From: CAAGNP01 sp964611185
GTDB taxonomy: Bacteria; Bacteroidota; Bacteroidia; Bacteroidales; UBA932
Reading direction: 5' to 3'
Length of the DNA stretch: 7,188 bases
NCBI GenBank assembly: GCA_964611185.1
Contig: CAZSXE010000056.1
Location: 1 to 7,188 of the forward strand
The position numbers and the translations under genes were made by a program. Below, piece after piece: positions 6,046 through 7,188 of this stretch. The stretch's first letter is position 1, and each line of letters starts with the position of its first letter. A model generated the notes under the pieces. It was not told the DNA's origin and did not search any database. It saw only the letters and a program-made list of their open reading frames with translations.

Positions 6046-7017
6046 ATGGAAAAAAGTTTAGTTATTGGAATCGATGTAGGTGGACAATCTACAAAAATGG
6101 GAGTTGTGGATGCTCGTGGTGAAATCAAATGTCAGAGTGTTATCTCTTCCCTCCAGACAGATCTAACATCATATCTTGATGATCTTACAAAAGCCCTTTC
6201 CGACTTGATCGAGAAAGTGGGAGGAAAAGGGGTAATAAAGGGTGTGGGAGTAGGTGCTCCGAATGGTAATTATTATAAAGGGACGATAGAATATGCTCCT
6301 AATCTTGTCTGGGGACGCGGCTATGATGGAAAGCCGATGGTTATACAGTTTGCTAAGATGATTAGTGAGGCGGTAGGAGTTCCTGTAGCTGTCACCAATG
6401 ATGCCAATGCTGCTGCGGTGGGAGAAATGACTTATGGTATTGCCAAGGGGATGAAGAATTTTATAATGATAACCTTAGGCACCGGAGTGGGAAGTGGAAT
6501 AGTGATAGATGGAAAAATAGTGTATGGAAATGATGGATTTGCAGGTGAGCTCGGACATACTACCGCTATTCGTAATGGCCGTCAGTGTAATTGCGGATTG
6601 AAAGGATGCCTCGAAACATATTCTTCAGCTACGGGAGTCGCTCGTACCGCTAAAGAGTTACTTGATAATACCGATAGGCCAAGTCTTCTTCGTGAATGTT
6701 GTATGGATAAGATCACTTCCAAGGATGTCTATGATGCTGCGAAAAAAGGAGATAAACTTGCAATTGAAATTTTTGAATATACAGGTAAAATTCTCGGGTT
6801 GTCTTTTGCTAACTTCGTTGCATTCAGTGCTCCAGAAGCTATCATCCTCTTTGGCGGACTTGCCAAATCTCGTGAATTCATAGAAAAACCCATAAAAGAT
6901 ACCATGAATGAGAATCTACTTAGTATTTGGAAAAACAAAATAAAAATTGAATTTTCAGAATTAAAAGATTCAGATGCTGCTATTTTGGGGGCAAGTGCCC
7001 TTGCTTGGGAGCTGTAA
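6046..7017 (+). CDS. ROK-family sugar kinase (probable glucokinase/hexokinase)
   Basis: This is a cytoplasmic ATP-dependent sugar kinase that phosphorylates incoming hexose, most likely at the 6-hydroxyl. At 323 residues it is full length for ROK kinases. The N-terminal phosphate-binding motif is GIDVGGQSTKMGVVD (8-22). The catalytic aspartate is D119 in NDANAAAVGE (118-127), and the second phosphate loop is LGTGVGSGIV (144-153). The ROK signature and zinc site are complete: GELGH (167-171) followed by CNCGLKGCLE (181-190), with H171, C181, C183 and C188 as metal ligands and E168 and E190 as likely sugar-binding residues. There is no N-terminal helix-turn-helix, so it is an enzyme and not a ROK repressor. 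Five bases separate it from the permease stop, and a terminator follows 23 bases after its stop, so the two genes form a closed two-gene operon. RokA of Bacteroides fragilis, a broad-specificity enzyme acting on glucose and N-acetylglucosamine, is a plausible functional model, but orthology is not shown here. Confidence 0.92.
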   Translation: MEKSLVIGIDVGGQSTKMGVVDARGEIKCQSVISSLQTDLTSYLDDLTKALSDLIEKVGGKGVIKGVGVGAPNGNYYKGTIEYAPNLVWGRGYDGKPMVIQFAKMISEAVGVPVAVTNDANAAAVGEMTYGIAKGMKNFIMITLGTGVGSGIVIDGKIVYGNDGFAGELGHTTAIRNGRQCNCGLKGCLETYSSATGVARTAKELLDNTDRPSLLRECCMDKITSKDVYDAAKKGDKLAIEIFEYTGKILGLSFANFVAFSAPEAIILFGGLAKSREFIEKPIKDTMNENLLSIWKNKIKIEFSELKDSDAAILGASALAWEL

Positions 7018-7039
7018 AGGTATTTATATTGTAAAATGC

Positions 7040-7070
7040 AAGAGGATGCTGAGTAAGTGTCCTCTTTTTT
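7040..7070 (+). terminator. Intrinsic terminator of the permease-kinase operon
   Basis: AAGAGGATGCT (7040-7050) pairs with AGTGTCCTCTT (7056-7066) over 11 pairs, two of them G-U, with the five-base loop GAGTA. The 3' arm runs directly into six T (7065-7070). Position and form are textbook for a Rho-independent terminator after the kinase stop at 7017. Confidence 0.9.
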
Positions 7071-7101
7071 ATTGCCTATTTGTATTATTATTGTAATTTT
7101 G
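7071..7101 (+). promoter_or_regulatory. Putative promoter for the Rpn-family gene
   Basis: TAATTTTG at 7094-7101 is a full match to the TAnnTTTG -7 box. ATTG at 7071-7074, 19 bases upstream, is a one-mismatch -33 candidate. It sits directly after the operon terminator and 36 bases before the next ATG. The surrounding 13 bases are identical to those of the permease promoter. Confidence 0.5.
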
Positions 7102-7131
7102 CTTAATAATCATTTATTAGCTTAATAATCA
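7101..7131 (+). repeat. 12-bp direct repeat in the leader of the Rpn-family gene
   Basis: GCTTAATAATCA occurs exactly at 7101-7112 and again at 7120-7131, a 19-bp period. Between and across the copies are TAATAA (7104-7109), TTATTA (7114-7119) and TAATAA (7123-7128), so the middle arm could pair with either neighbour in two exclusive small hairpins. All stems are pure A/T and therefore weak as RNA; tandem protein-binding sites are an alternative. Confidence 0.6.
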
Positions 7132-7136
7132 ATATT

Positions 7137-7188
7137 ATGACAACAGGTAATTATATTAGATTTGATTGGGCGATGAAGCGCCTGCTGC
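7137..7188 (+). CDS. Start of an Rpn-family / PD-(D/E)XK nuclease family transposase-like protein (partial)
   Basis: Only the first 17 codons are present (MTTGNYIRFDWAMKRLL), cut by the right window edge. The RFDWAMKRLL opening is one I recognise from the abundant Bacteroidetes proteins annotated as Rpn family recombination-promoting nuclease/putative transposase, whose PD-(D/E)XK nuclease core comes later in the chain. ATG 7137 has no Shine-Dalgarno but follows a promoter-like box and a terminator, so it begins a new transcription unit. The core and the gene's integrity cannot be judged here. Confidence 0.7.
   Translation, partial: MTTGNYIRFDWAMKRLL

Noticed and set aside
7018..7136. Riboswitch or small RNA in the intergenic stretch after the kinase
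   Set aside because: The only strong structure is the operon terminator at 7040-7070; the rest is AT-rich promoter and leader too short for a known riboswitch class.

Overview
The window looks like chromosome from a member of the Bacteroidales (phylum Bacteroidota). The evidence is an AT-rich composition with low-GC intergenic DNA, start codons without a convincing Shine-Dalgarno sequence, several matches to the Bacteroidetes -7 promoter box TAnnTTTG, and gene families typical of that order: a long AsmA-like protein, a secreted GDPD with the AQNS variant motif, an FHS sugar permease paired with a ROK kinase, and the start of an Rpn-type nuclease. A run of exactly 100 N (3706-3805) marks an assembly gap of unknown true length, so this is a draft or metagenome assembly.

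Layout. Positions 1-125 hold no supported gene: there is a hairpin at the left edge and a promoter-like -7 box just before the first gene. An AsmA-family envelope protein fills 126 to about 3926 on the + strand; its C-terminal tail is interrupted by the gap, which lies between two identical 35-bp copies of a sequence with 30-bp periodicity. A glycerophosphodiester phosphodiesterase runs convergently on the - strand (3877-4680). Its end overlaps the drawn end of the AsmA frame, and a terminator-like hairpin lies inside that overlap. A compact divergent control region (about 4651-4725) separates the phosphodiesterase from a + strand operon of sugar permease (4724-6040) and ROK sugar kinase (6046-7017). 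A clear intrinsic terminator follows at 7040-7070. The window closes with a promoter, a short repeat-rich leader and the first 17 codons of an Rpn-family nuclease (7137 onward).

How the genes work together. The permease and kinase form a simple uptake-and-phosphorylation module: a sugar (glucose, galactose or an N-acetylhexosamine; not decided by sequence) enters by cation symport and is phosphorylated by an ATP-dependent kinase in the cytoplasm. The secreted phosphodiesterase would release glycerol-3-phosphate from lipid-derived glycerophosphodiesters outside the inner membrane. It shares its start region with the operon, and the two are bracketed by a perfect 15-bp inverted repeat, which suggests joint control. 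The AsmA-like protein probably acts independently in envelope lipid homeostasis.

The genes are mostly ordinary. The parts that deserve a second look are the 15-bp inverted repeat around the divergent promoters, the repeat-flanked gap in the AsmA tail with its conflicting terminator, and the repeated leader of the Rpn gene. I see no strong sign of an undescribed multi-gene system.
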